Source: CAMDPA01 sp050186055
GTDB taxonomy: Bacteria; Pseudomonadota; Alphaproteobacteria; Rhizobiales; Hyphomicrobiaceae
NCBI GenBank assembly: GCA_050186055.1
Contig: JBFWYV010000013.1
Coordinates: 1-33,830, forward strand
Reading direction: 5' to 3'
DNA: 33,830 nucleotides
Below are positions 1-7,857 of this stretch, piece after piece (position 1 is the first letter of the stretch; each line of letters starts with the position of its first letter). The notes below the pieces were generated by a model. The model ran no database searches and was not told the DNA's origin. It worked only from the letters and a program-made list of their open reading frames with translations. The translations under genes were made by a program, and so were the position numbers.

Positions 1-35
1 CTCAGCTTTGGGAATCCCAAGAGTCCACACGACCT

Positions 36-87
36 AGGGCCTTTCTGGTTTTGGTTGAATCCCAGAAAGGCCCTGGATCTTTGTTTT
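36..87 (+). terminator. Rho-independent terminator of an upstream gene
   Basis: A 13-bp perfect stem (36-48 pairing with 62-74, arm AGGGCCTTTCTGG) encloses a 13-base loop and is followed by a T-rich tract at 78-87. No gene of this window lies before it, so it most likely ends a plus-strand gene just outside the left edge. The T tract is interrupted by single G and C bases. Confidence 0.75.
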
Positions 88-409
88 GTCGTGCTTCTTC
101 TTAGTCGCGCTTGCGACACCCCTTCGGGGAGCCGGCCGCAAGCGAGTCTTATCGGAAAAACCGGTTCCCACTTCTCCGGAAGCACTCTAACCCCCGCAGA
201 GGACAGCGTCCAAAACCACGGACGAGGCTTCGAGGCTGTTGCGGCGGGTGCCGCTCCAGCTTGCGCGGAATCATGAGAATCAGAATGGACGCCATGATCG
301 GGCGATGATCCCGTCGCGCTGCTGGACGACACGCGCTGCTGGACGACGAGGGGCAAATGGTGGCAAACGCGTGGAAGGTGCTGCGCGACAAAGAGGGACG
401 GAGCAAGCC
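88..409. other. Gene-free interval before the hydrolase
   Basis: About 320 bases between the terminator and the first gene. It contains the palindromic repeat at 108-144 and otherwise no convincing gene. The open frame running in from 239 is only an upstream extension of the hydrolase frame with low-quality, Arg/Ala-rich coding. I see no clear sigma-70 type promoter. Confidence 0.5.
108..144. repeat. Dispersed palindromic repeat, copy 1
   Basis: Outer inverted arms CGCTTGCG (108-115) and CGCAAGCG (137-144) enclose an inner CCCC-TTC-GGGG hairpin, giving a two-tier stem-loop. The same 37-base unit recurs at 6985-7021, and a shortened copy lies at 6942-6974. It looks like a REP-type intergenic palindrome. 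It has no T tract, so it is not a canonical terminator. Confidence 0.8.
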
Positions 410-1264
410 ATGGCTGCCAGCGGAGCGAGTATCGATTATGAAACCGAGTACAACAATCTCGCGCGCGTGCCCGAATATCCGCAAATTCATGCACAGCTTC
501 TGAAGGATTCCGCTGCTGCCCGCGAGGTGATGTCGGGTGAGCTTGATATTCCCTACGGCGATACGCCACGCGAGCGCTACGACCTGTTCACGGCCAAGCA
601 GACATCAGGCAAAGCACCCCTTGCTGTCTTCATTCACGGTGGTGTCTGGCAGCGTGGTGATCGCAAGGACTACAGCCTCTACGCCAGGGAGCTGGCGGCG
701 AAAGGCGTCGACGTCGCGATGCCGTCGCACACGCTGTGCCCGCAAGCCACGGTTGCGCAGATCTACGACGAACTGCGCCGGTTCATGAAGGCGCTCTGGG
801 AGAAGACCGGGCGTCATCCGACGGTGGTCGGTCACTCCGTCGGCGGCGCCATGGCTGCTGCCATGCTGGCGACGGACTGGTCAGCCCAGGGTGGCGTGCC
901 GGCCGACCTCGTGCGCAGCGCCTACGCGATATCCGGTGTGTTCGAGATCGAGCCCTATGTCCATACGTCGTACAACAAGGCAGTCGGGCTCGACGTGGAA
1001 TCGGCCCGCGCGGCAAGTCCGGCGCTGTGGCCACCGCCGCCCAAGGATCGTGTTTTCGTGGCTGCCGTCGGTGGCTCGGAAAGCCGGGAGTTCCTACGCC
1101 AGAGCATCGATCAGGCGGCGCGCTGGTCTGCGGCCGGCGTCAAGGCGGAATGCGTCGTCATCCCGGGCGCCAATCACTTCACCGTGCTGGACGACCTGAC
1201 CCGGCCGGAGAGCGCAATGCTGCACCGCATCAAAAATCTCGCGAAGGACGCTCTTTCCGGATGA
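410..1264 (+). CDS. Alpha/beta hydrolase, arylformamidase-like
   Basis: A 284-residue alpha/beta hydrolase of the esterase/lipase (BD-FAE, kynurenine formamidase-like) type. An HGG oxyanion-hole motif starts at His76, the nucleophile elbow G-H-S-V-G-G places the catalytic serine at 143, and the catalytic histidine is His256 in a G-A-N-H-F context near the C-terminus. The N-terminal E-Y-N-N-L-A-R-V-P-E segment resembles rhizobial proteins annotated as arylformamidase-like hydrolases. I chose ATG 410 because a GGAGC Shine-Dalgarno lies just upstream and the family begins there; the frame stays open back to 239 without family sequence. There is no signal peptide, so it should be cytosolic. There are no tryptophan-catabolism neighbours, so kynurenine formamidase activity is only a possibility. 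The fold call is firm; the substrate is unknown. Confidence 0.85.
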   Translation: MAASGASIDYETEYNNLARVPEYPQIHAQLLKDSAAAREVMSGELDIPYGDTPRERYDLFTAKQTSGKAPLAVFIHGGVWQRGDRKDYSLYARELAAKGVDVAMPSHTLCPQATVAQIYDELRRFMKALWEKTGRHPTVVGHSVGGAMAAAMLATDWSAQGGVPADLVRSAYAISGVFEIEPYVHTSYNKAVGLDVESARAASPALWPPPPKDRVFVAAVGGSESREFLRQSIDQAARWSAAGVKAECVVIPGANHFTVLDDLTRPESAMLHRIKNLAKDALSG

Positions 1265-1456
1265 TTGTTTGACAGCGAGATGACGGATTCTGGGCATTTG
1301 AGGGTGTATTTCGGAGCATCATGCACCGTGCGCATTGCTGCGTTGCGGCATTGAATCTTCTCAATCAAGCCAGGGCCGCGTAAACCATCACCGTCAAATC
1401 CCGAGCTGGACCGCACAAAAACAGCGGCCGCCGGGTCCCGAAAACGGAGAATGATC

Positions 1457-1702
1457 ATGAGCACCGCTGCTTTGCGCACCCCCGCCATGGGGGCGGCGAA
1501 GGATACTGCTGCCGGCACCAGGAAGGGCTTCTTTGCCCGGGTGATAGACGCAATGATGGTCGCGCAAAGCGTCCGCGCCGAACGGATTATCTATCCGCAC
1601 TTCGCAGCCCTCCCGGACAGCGAACTGGAGAAGCTGGGCTTCAGCCCGGAAAAGCTTGCCCAGATCCGCGCTTATCGCGACATGGCTTCCGGCTGGTACT
1701 GA
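1457..1702 (+). CDS. Small DUF1127-like protein
   Basis: An 81-residue protein. The C-terminal half (about residues 45-75) has the pattern L-P-D-S-E-L-E-K-L-G-F followed by a short helix, resembling the DUF1127 motif common in small alphaproteobacterial proteins. The N-terminal 30 residues are low-complexity Ala/Thr/Gly. ATG 1457 is preferred over ATG 1451 because GGAG at 1446-1449 lies 7 bases before 1457 and only 1 base before 1451. Some DUF1127 proteins are reported to bind RNA or act in stress and phosphate responses, but nothing here shows a function. It stands alone between the hydrolase and a convergent transporter gene. Confidence 0.7.
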   Translation: MSTAALRTPAMGAAKDTAAGTRKGFFARVIDAMMVAQSVRAERIIYPHFAALPDSELEKLGFSPEKLAQIRAYRDMASGWY

Positions 1703-1744
1703 TCCGGCACTGCGCTTGGGACAATTCCCGATCGCGGGGCGTGT

Positions 1745-1845
1745 TCAACGTCGTCCGGAGATCGGCGGCCATCCCCGCGGCTCACCGCTGGCACCGCGCT
1801 TGTGGTGGGCTGTCGCGGGAGACCGCCTCTCGCGATCGTGACGGC
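1745..1845 (-). repeat. Diverged inverted copy of the 123-bp intergenic repeat
   Basis: Read on the plus strand, 1763-1799 matches the reverse complement of the tandem units at 7074-7196 and 7234-7356. The shared core is CGGCGGCCATCC followed by CGCGGCTCACCGC. The similarity weakens but ends with a shared GTGACGGC near 1838-1845. It lies between two convergent genes. Confidence 0.6.
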
Positions 1846-1872
1846 CCGGGGGGAGAAGGCAATCAAACGGAG

Positions 1873-2811
1873 CTACGCTTGCCTGCTCGCACGGCGCTCG
1901 GGTGATGCCTTACGGGCCTGCAGGATACTGGCCAGAACAGCAAACACCGAATAGACGACGATGCAGATCAGGACCGGCGTGCTGTACGTGATGCGGCTGT
2001 CGACCTGCTCGAGCGCGAATACGAACACCGGGCCGAGTGCGCGGAGCACGTGCGCCGTCAGGGGCCGCGTGTTGTCGATGCCGACCTGCAGTGCGAACAA
2101 GGGCAGCACCATCAACAGCGTCGTCGCGATGGCGAGGACCGGCAGGTTATCCGCATTCAGATGGTCCGGCGGCGCCGCTCGCGTCGCCTCGATCACAGCG
2201 GCGACGGCGAGCAACAGCAGATAGCGCACGCTTGTCACGGCCTCCGCGCCGGCACCCAAATCGTGCAGCCGCTTTGAATACAGCAGGCTGACGGTAATCA
2301 TCGAGCCGCTGACGAAGACCGCGCCGAGCCCGGTCAACTGCATGAGCAGGCCGGCATTGCGCACGCCGGACTGTCCCGACAGCACGAGCCACCACAGCGC
2401 GAGGATGACGCCTGCGATCGCGATGAGGCACGAGCGCTCCGCCGCGCCTGCGGTTGCCGGTCCTGTGAGGCGCGACCCGGAGAGCGCAAGCGCCATCGCC
2501 GTCAGCGGGGCCATGCCGCTGTGGATCGTGTTGACGATCGAAGGGTCAAGATAGGTCAGCGCGTGGAAATAGAACGGCCACGACATCGCCGTGGTCACGA
2601 CCATGGCTGCCGAGACCTTCCAATGCTTTGCAAGCTTGGAAAGATCGCCGGGCCGTCGCAACAGCGTCAGGGCGCCGAACACGACCGTCGAGATCGAAAA
2701 CGCCAGCAGGATCACGGCAAAAACGCCGACACCTTGAAAGACGGATCCAAGGTAGACGTCGCGCGCGGCCTGCGACAGTCCGAACAACAAGATCAGCGTT
2801 GGTCCGAGCAT
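1873..2811 (-). CDS. EamA/DMT-superfamily transporter
   Basis: A 312-residue, strongly hydrophobic protein with about ten predicted membrane spans in two halves, the layout of EamA (DMT) inner-membrane permeases. The first span starts almost at the N-terminus (L-G-P-T-L-I-L-L-F-G) and the last ends about 15 residues before a basic C-terminal tail rich in Arg, Lys and Ser. Length fits the family (about 290-310). Members export amino acids, metabolites or drugs; the substrate cannot be read from sequence. The start at 2811 lacks a close Shine-Dalgarno (AGGA lies about 15 bases upstream). The metallophosphoesterase lies 107 bases upstream on the same strand, so co-transcription is possible but not shown. 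Confidence 0.85.
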   Translation of the reverse strand: MLGPTLILLFGLSQAARDVYLGSVFQGVGVFAVILLAFSISTVVFGALTLLRRPGDLSKLAKHWKVSAAMVVTTAMSWPFYFHALTYLDPSIVNTIHSGMAPLTAMALALSGSRLTGPATAGAAERSCLIAIAGVILALWWLVLSGQSGVRNAGLLMQLTGLGAVFVSGSMITVSLLYSKRLHDLGAGAEAVTSVRYLLLLAVAAVIEATRAAPPDHLNADNLPVLAIATTLLMVLPLFALQVGIDNTRPLTAHVLRALGPVFVFALEQVDSRITYSTPVLICIVVYSVFAVLASILQARKASPERRASRQA

Positions 2812-2918
2812 CCCAATTGCCAGTTCCTGTCAAATGCCGGCCCTGTCGATTCAGGCGATGACATCTCTCATTGCCCGTCGGCCGTCGACCCGATTCCTGC
2901 GGAGGAGATACCGAGGCC

Positions 2919-3860
2919 TCAGGGCCGGGCGGCAACACCAGCCTCGACCTGGAGGCGACGATGGCCGACCTCGACCACCGGCCCATCCGGTTGCTGGATG
3001 CCACGGGTGTGGATGTCGAATGCGGCAACCGGGCCGGACCGATCGATGTGGATCAGGTTGTAGCGTCCGAGCGGCTCCGCCTTGTAGCCCCGCCCGATGG
3101 AGGCGGAGGCCACGCCCACCGTATAGACCGGCCCGCCGGACCAACGGCGCGCGGCAAGCATCTCGACATGATTGTGCCCATGCAGGACGAGCTCGGCGCC
3201 ATGGGCTTCCAGCACGCGCTCCAGGCGCTCGGCGTCGATCAGGCCGCGCCTGGCATCGGCCTGGCCCGGAAGCGGCGGATGGTGCACGACGACGACCCTG
3301 ACCAGGCCGTCCCGCGCCAGGCGATCGAGCACGCCGACCAGGGCTTCGAGCTGCGGCTCGCCCAGACGACCGCTGGCATAGAAGGGCCTGGTGGGAACCG
3401 CGGAGATGAGGCCGACGAGCGCCACGCCGCCGATCAGACGCACGAAGGGAAACCCGCGTTCGACGGGCTCGGCGTATGCCGCGCCTGCCGCGTCGCTGGT
3501 CATATAGGGGCGCCAGCGCTCGATGCCGGGATCGCTCCACAGCCTGCAATAGACATCGTGATTGCCCGGCACCACGGTCACGCTGCCGGGCGAGCCGAGG
3601 GCCGTCAGCCAGTCGAGCGCGGCCGCGAACTCGCCCGGCAGCCCAAGGTTGGTGAGGTCGCCTGAGACGATGACGTGATCGACGGGCTGTCGGGCAAGGT
3701 CTGCGGTCAAGCGGTCAACCACGGAACGCAGATGGACCTTGCGGCGCTTGAGAAGCCAGTTGGCGAGCCCGAGCCCGCGCTTGACGTTGACGTGGGCGAG
3801 GCCGAAGCCGGTAATCGGCGCCAGATGCACGTCCGACAAATGTGCGATCGTGGTCTTCAT
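2919..3860 (-). CDS. Calcineurin-like metallophosphoesterase
   Basis: A 313-residue member of the calcineurin-like phosphoesterase family (dinuclear metal hydrolases). All the metal-ligand motifs are present in order: D-V-H near the N-terminus (I-A-H-L-S-D-V-H-L), G-D-L-T-N, G-N-H-D, a histidine in V-V-V-H-H-P-P, and G-H-N-H. I placed the start at 3860 (M-K-T-T-I-A-H) because the family begins a few residues before D-V-H; the frame continues to an ATG at 3941 with non-family sequence. The Shine-Dalgarno is weak. There is no signal peptide, so it is probably cytosolic. The natural substrate (nucleotide, cyclic nucleotide, lipid A precursor or phosphoprotein) cannot be chosen. It is divergent from the Nudix gene. 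Confidence 0.9.
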   Translation of the reverse strand: MKTTIAHLSDVHLAPITGFGLAHVNVKRGLGLANWLLKRRKVHLRSVVDRLTADLARQPVDHVIVSGDLTNLGLPGEFAAALDWLTALGSPGSVTVVPGNHDVYCRLWSDPGIERWRPYMTSDAAGAAYAEPVERGFPFVRLIGGVALVGLISAVPTRPFYASGRLGEPQLEALVGVLDRLARDGLVRVVVVHHPPLPGQADARRGLIDAERLERVLEAHGAELVLHGHNHVEMLAARRWSGGPVYTVGVASASIGRGYKAEPLGRYNLIHIDRSGPVAAFDIHTRGIQQPDGPVVEVGHRRLQVEAGVAARP

Positions 3861-4003
3861 TGCTGCGCGCTCAATTGGCCGCGGGGGAGGACTGGACCGG
3901 AGGGTCGATCTATCGGTTTCATATGCGTATAGCTCTAGCATGATTCAGAGACGTATCGGCCGTGCAGCGGCATCGGGCAGCCGACCAGCCATGGAGATGA
4001 GAC

Positions 4004-4477
4004 GTGGCGAGGGGTAAACTGGCCGGGATCGTCGTGGGCCGGGCCTTGCAGAGCTATTGGCGCGTTTCCCGCGGCCTGACGATGGGGGCGCAGGGCGTGG
4101 TGCTCGATCAGCAGAACCGCGTCATTCTGATCCGGCATACGTACAGGCCCGGCTGGCATTTCCCCGGCGGCGGCGTGGAGAGGAACGAGACGCTTCGCGA
4201 GTCGCTCGCGCGGGAGCTGGAAGAAGAAGCGGGCGTGGTCATCGAGGGGCGGCCCCAGCTATTCTCGATGTACGCCAACTTCCGTCAATTCCCGTCGGAT
4301 CATGTGGCGCTGTTCGTCGTGCGGGACTGGCGGCAGCCGGTGGTGCCGGAACCCAACCGCGAAATTGCCGAGGTCGGGTCGTTCGACCCTCTGGGCCTGC
4401 CGGAGGGGACGGCGGGCCCGGTCCGGCGGCGGCTGGATGAGATCCTGCACGGCAGGCCGCCGGACGAGGCCTGGTGA
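4004..4477 (+). CDS. Nudix hydrolase
   Basis: A 157-residue Nudix-family hydrolase, which cleaves nucleoside diphosphates linked to another moiety. The Nudix box is complete at residues 56-78: Gly56, Glu62, Arg70-Glu71, Glu74-Glu75 and Gly77 fit GX5EX7REUXEEXGU. The start is GTG 4004: GGAG at 3993-3996 sits 7 bases upstream, and no in-frame ATG is nearby. A preceding basic segment with a W-R-V-S-R-G-L-T-M-G-A-Q-G-V pattern is typical of rhizobial Nudix proteins. The gene is divergent from the metallophosphoesterase, with 143 bases between the two starts. The substrate is not predictable. Confidence 0.9.
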   Translation: MARGKLAGIVVGRALQSYWRVSRGLTMGAQGVVLDQQNRVILIRHTYRPGWHFPGGGVERNETLRESLARELEEEAGVVIEGRPQLFSMYANFRQFPSDHVALFVVRDWRQPVVPEPNREIAEVGSFDPLGLPEGTAGPVRRRLDEILHGRPPDEAW

Positions 4478-4592
4478 TCCTCATCTGCACTGCGGCGCAT
4501 AGCCTCTCCGCAGCCGCCCTTGGCGCTCGCGGGCGTTCGCCGTACACATGACATCGAGCTTCGGGAAACGACCAAGAGTGAGGTGTGCTGCC

Positions 4593-6926
4593 ATGGGCGC
4601 AAAGCAGTTCGGCGCGCGGGTGAACCGGCTGGAAGACGCTCATCTGCTGACGGGCCGGGGACGGTTCGTCGACGACGTCGTGCCGCCCGGCGCGCTGGTC
4701 GCCTCGTTCGTCAGAAGCCCGCACGCGCATGCCCGGGTGCGCACGATCGATGTTGCTGCCGCGCTCCAGGTGCCGGGCGTCGTCGCTGTGCTGACGGCGA
4801 AGGACTTGCCTCAGCCTGCCGCCAGCGAGCGGATGCCGATGCTGGTGCCGAACGTCGCGATCAAGGCATTGCGCACGCAGCATTGCCTCGCCGTCGACGA
4901 GGTGTGCTACGTGGGCCAGTCGGTGGCAGCGGTGATTGCCGAGAACCGCTATCAGGCGGAAGACGCGGCGGCCCTCGTCGAGGTCGACTACGATGTGCTG
5001 CCGGCGATCAGTGATCTGAGCAAGGCGCTGGAGGCGGACGCTCCCGTTGCCCACGCCGATCTTGAAAACAACCTCGCATCCGCATTCCAGATGGCATACG
5101 GCGACGTCGATGCCGCATTCGGTAACGCGGCCCACGTGCTGGAGGAGAAGCTGTTCGTCCATCGCGGCGGCGGGATGGCGATGGAAACGCGCGGCGTGGT
5201 CGCAGCCTACGATCCGCTTGCGGATACGCTCTCGGTGTGGGCCGGCACCCAGACGCCGCACATCGCCCGCCGCATGCTCGCCGATCAGCTCGGCCTCAAT
5301 CCGGAGCAGATCCGCTACTCGGCACAGGACGTGGGCGGAGGATTCGGGCCGAAGGCTATCTTCTATCCCGAGGAGACCGCGATTGCCGCTGCGGCGATGC
5401 GGGTTGGCCGGCCTGTGAAGTGGACCGAGGACCGGCGCGAGCACTTCATGTGCGCCACGCAGGAACGCGACCAGTACTGGGACGTCGCAATCGCAATCGA
5501 CAAGGACGGCCGCATCCTCGGCGTGCGCGGAAACATGCTGCACGATACGGGCGCGTTCGTGCCGTGGGGCATCATCATGCCCTACATCGCAGCCGCGACC
5601 ATGCCGGGACCGTATATCGTTCCCGCCTATCGCCTCGACGTGAAAGTGGCGCTGACCAACAAGGTGGCGACGACTCCGGTGCGGGGCGCCGGCCGTCCGC
5701 AGGCGGTGTTCGCCATGGAACGGCTCATCGACCGCGTCGCGCAGAAGCTCGGCATCGACGGCGCCGAGATCAGGCGGCGCAATTTCATTCGACCCGAACA
5801 GATGCCCTATGCAGTGGGCCTGACATTCCGGGACGGCAAGCCGCTGATCTATGACAGCGGAGACTATCCGCGAGGCCAGGCGGAGGCACTGAGTCTCGCC
5901 GCCTACGACGAGTTCCGCGATCGCCAGGACAAAGCGCGCGAGGAGGGACGGTACATCGGCATCGGCATCGCCAACTACGTCGAAGGCACGGGGCTCGGAC
6001 CGTTCGAGGGCGTTACCGTCCGCGTGCTGCAGACCGGCAAGGTTGCGGTGGCCACCGGCGCCACAAACCAGGGACAGGGAACGCGAACCACGTTATCCCA
6101 GATCGTCGCCGATGCGATCGGCTGCCGGATCGAGGACATCGTATTCACGCTCGGCGATACAGCCCGCATCGCGAACGGGGTCGGCGCATTCGCCAGCCGC
6201 CAGGCCGCCAATGCCGGCCCATCGGCGCAGATCGCCGGCAAGGCCGTGCGTTCACAGATCGTCTCGATGGCGGCGCGCGCACTGGAAGTCCCGGAAGTCG
6301 ACATCGACGTCGAAGACGGGCGCGCAATCGCGAAAAGCGGCAACAAGCCGATCCTCGGCTTCGGCGATCTCGCCCGCATGGCACAGGGCATGCCGGGCTT
6401 CTCGTTCGTCGAAGGCCAGCAGGCGGGGCTCGAGCATACCGCCTACTTCACGCCTCCGCAGGCGGCCTACTGCAGCGGCTGCCATGTCGCCGAGGTGGAA
6501 GTGGACCCGGCGACCGGCGCGGTCAAGATCCTGCGCTACTCGGTTGCGCACGACGCCGGCAACCTCATCAACCCGCTGATCGTGGATGGGCAGGTGCAGG
6601 GCGCGCTCGCACACGGGATCGGCAATGCGCTGATGGAATGGATGAAGTACGACGCAGACGGGCAACCGCAGTCGATCAACTTCGCGGAGTACCTGATCCC
6701 CGGCGCGTACGACGTTCCAGGTTGCGCAATCGCGCATGTGGAGACGCCGTCGCCGCTCAATCCGCTGGGCGTGAAGGGCGCCGGCGAAGGCGGGACGATT
6801 CCGGCGCCGGCCGCTATCGTGGCTGCGATCGAGGATGCGCTGTCGCCGTTCGGCGTGCGGTTCCAGCAGAGCCCGCTGACGCCGCAGAACATCGTCGCCG
6901 CGCTGAAGTCGGCCGCCGCCGCGTAA
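4593..6926 (+). CDS. Molybdenum hydroxylase large subunit (xanthine dehydrogenase/CoxL-like family)
   Basis: A 777-residue molybdopterin-binding subunit of the xanthine dehydrogenase / aldehyde oxidase / form II CoxL-like family. The N-terminal domain starts with R-V-N-R-L-E-D-A-H-L-L-T-G-R-G-R-F, followed by the Q-D-V-G-G-G-F-G-P-K molybdopterin-binding loop. The active-site loop is V-R-G-A-G-R around Arg364, lacking the cysteine of true form I CO dehydrogenase (A-Y-R-C-S-F-R). The catalytic glutamate is Glu732 in G-A-G-E-G-G. ATG 4593 is favoured by an AGTGAGG Shine-Dalgarno and the family N-terminus; the frame stays open from 4548. The enzyme normally needs a 2Fe-2S subunit and an FAD subunit; neither is encoded beside it, so the partners must lie elsewhere or the protein is an orphan. 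The substrate is unknown, perhaps an aldehyde or N-heterocycle. Confidence 0.9.
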   Translation: MGAKQFGARVNRLEDAHLLTGRGRFVDDVVPPGALVASFVRSPHAHARVRTIDVAAALQVPGVVAVLTAKDLPQPAASERMPMLVPNVAIKALRTQHCLAVDEVCYVGQSVAAVIAENRYQAEDAAALVEVDYDVLPAISDLSKALEADAPVAHADLENNLASAFQMAYGDVDAAFGNAAHVLEEKLFVHRGGGMAMETRGVVAAYDPLADTLSVWAGTQTPHIARRMLADQLGLNPEQIRYSAQDVGGGFGPKAIFYPEETAIAAAAMRVGRPVKWTEDRREHFMCATQERDQYWDVAIAIDKDGRILGVRGNMLHDTGAFVPWGIIMPYIAAATMPGPYIVPAYRLDVKVALTNKVATTPVRGAGRPQAVFAMERLIDRVAQKLGIDGAEIRRRNFIRPEQMPYAVGLTFRDGKPLIYDSGDYPRGQAEALSLAAYDEFRDRQDKAREEGRYIGIGIANYVEGTGLGPFEGVTVRVLQTGKVAVATGATNQGQGTRTTLSQIVADAIGCRIEDIVFTLGDTARIANGVGAFASRQAANAGPSAQIAGKAVRSQIVSMAARALEVPEVDIDVEDGRAIAKSGNKPILGFGDLARMAQGMPGFSFVEGQQAGLEHTAYFTPPQAAYCSGCHVAEVEVDPATGAVKILRYSVAHDAGNLINPLIVDGQVQGALAHGIGNALMEWMKYDADGQPQSINFAEYLIPGAYDVPGCAIAHVETPSPLNPLGVKGAGEGGTIPAPAAIVAAIEDALSPFGVRFQQSPLTPQNIVAALKSAAAA

Positions 6927-6941
6927 AGTCTCTATTAGTGG

Positions 6942-6974
6942 CGCTTGCGACACCCCTGCGGGGAGCCGGCCGCG
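6942..6974. repeat. Dispersed palindromic repeat, truncated copy 2
   Basis: It begins CGCTTGCGACACCCC and keeps the inner CCCC/GGGG hairpin, but ends at CCGCG without the outer AAGCG arm. It is followed within 11 bases by the complete copy 3, so the pair forms a direct repeat with a 43-base period, consistent with a local duplication. Confidence 0.75.
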
Positions 6975-6984
6975 TTCTCAGTGG

Positions 6985-7021
6985 CGCTTGCGACACCCCT
7001 GCGGGGAGCCGGCCGCAAGCG
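6985..7021. repeat. Dispersed palindromic repeat, copy 3
   Basis: A complete 37-base copy with both outer arms (CGCTTGCG at 6985-6992, CGCAAGCG at 7014-7021), nearly identical to 108-144 apart from the inner loop (TGC instead of TTC). Similarity to the copy-1 locus continues downstream with CGGAAACACTCCAA against CGGAAGCACTCTAA, so the real element is probably longer than the palindrome. Confidence 0.8.
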
Positions 7022-7073
7022 CTGTTACGGAAACACTCCAATGGTGGTGCGGAGCAGCGCCCATCCCCCAGCC

Positions 7074-7196
7074 GTCACGGCCACGAAGGTGGCCGCCTAC
7101 GACAAGCATCCGCTTGCTCAGTGCCTGCGGTGAGCCGCGTGGATGGCCGCCGTTGTCCGGGACGGCGTCACACGTCGTCCCGGCGCGGCCATGACG
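7074..7196 (+). repeat. 123-bp intergenic repeat, tandem unit 1
   Basis: First of two direct copies with a 160-base period. It starts GTCACGGCCACGAAGGTGG and ends CGCGGCCATGACG. The two copies differ at only a few positions over 123 bases. A GGATGGCCGCCGTTGTCCGG core is shared with the inverted diverged copy at 1745-1845. The style, 'GTCATGGCCG...CGGCCATCCACG' when read on the minus strand, is that of dispersed intergenic repeats in Bradyrhizobium-like genomes. Confidence 0.85.
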
Positions 7197-7233
7197 GACT
7201 TTCGTGCGGCTGAACTCTCGCCTCCCCCGCTCC

Positions 7234-7356
7234 GTCACGGCCACGAAGGTGGCCGCCTACGACAAGTCTCCGCTGGCTCAGTGTCTGCGGTGAGCCACGT
7301 GGATGGCCGCCGTTGTCCGGGACGGCGTCACACGTCGTCCCGGCGCGGCCATGACG
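7234..7356 (+). repeat. 123-bp intergenic repeat, tandem unit 2
   Basis: Second direct copy, starting exactly 160 bases after unit 1, with a 37-base unique spacer between the units. The few differences from unit 1 lie mainly in the middle third (for example CATCCGCTTG against TCTCCGCTGG). Confidence 0.85.
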
Positions 7357-7441
7357 TCCTGATGGATGCCTTTGGAGGAGGAGCTTCCGCGCGGTGCTGA
7401 ACGATTGCTGCGTCGCGGCAGGTTCTCGGCAGGCGGCCGGC

Positions 7442-7714
7442 CTAGCGGCGCCCACCGCCATTTTCTTCCATCCGCTTCCAGAACTCCTCGACGTCGCAGC
7501 GATTGCGGAAGTTCAAGTCGCTCGTGGCCGTGCCCGTGTCGCGCTGGCAGAGGCCGTTGTCGCTGATCGAGTAAGGGCGCGTGTAAGGGCGATAGGTCTC
7601 GGAGGCGTAGGCGTCGCTGTTGCGGTACACCTTCTTCTTGCGGGACTTGGCGTCGGCGACAGCCGTGAACGACACGGCAATGGCGCAGGCCATAAGGACA
7701 GTGGCGGCTTTCAT
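7442..7714 (-). CDS. Small secreted protein, function unknown
   Basis: A 90-residue protein with a Sec signal peptide: M-K-A-A-T-V-L-M, then a hydrophobic stretch and an A-V-A-D-A-K region near residue 22. The mature part is basic and Tyr/Arg rich, then has two cysteines (56 and 73) that could form one disulfide, and a conserved-looking C-x-R-D...N-F-R-N-R-C-D-V-E-E-F-W-K-R-M segment. The start at 7714 is set by GAGGAA 8 bases upstream and the signal peptide. The long open frame reading through from 8422 is not used. It is probably periplasmic. I do not recognise a named family, though small secreted proteins of this kind are common in Hyphomicrobiales. Confidence 0.75.
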   Translation of the reverse strand: MKAATVLMACAIAVSFTAVADAKSRKKKVYRNSDAYASETYRPYTRPYSISDNGLCQRDTGTATSDLNFRNRCDVEEFWKRMEENGGGRR

Positions 7715-7857
7715 GGCGAGTTCCTCATGTGTCCGGTAGAACCACATGCCTCCCGGCCGGTGGCGATACTTGATCCGGTCGCTGCCGGCCGAGCCACATG
7801 CCCGCGGCGGCGACCGCTCATGTGCCGATGAATAGCCGGGTGAGGAGGGGCTGGCTG

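Larger units (their letters stand above)
6927..7441. other. Gene-free repeat cluster
   Basis: A 515-base interval between the convergent molybdenum hydroxylase and small secreted protein genes. It holds one truncated and one complete copy of the palindromic repeat, and two direct copies of a 123-bp repeat. Short open frames here (for example 6945-7133 and 7143-7400) merely translate the repeats and repeat themselves, so I do not call genes. No T-tract terminator is visible for either flanking gene. Confidence 0.75.

Noticed and set aside
4593..6926. Form I carbon monoxide dehydrogenase large subunit
   Set aside because: The active-site loop is V-R-G-A-G-R, not the cysteine-containing A-Y-R-C-S-F-R, and coxS and coxM are not adjacent.
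6927..7441. Insertion sequence or transposon remnant
   Set aside because: The region is repetitive but shows no transposase fragment, and no terminal inverted repeats with target duplications.
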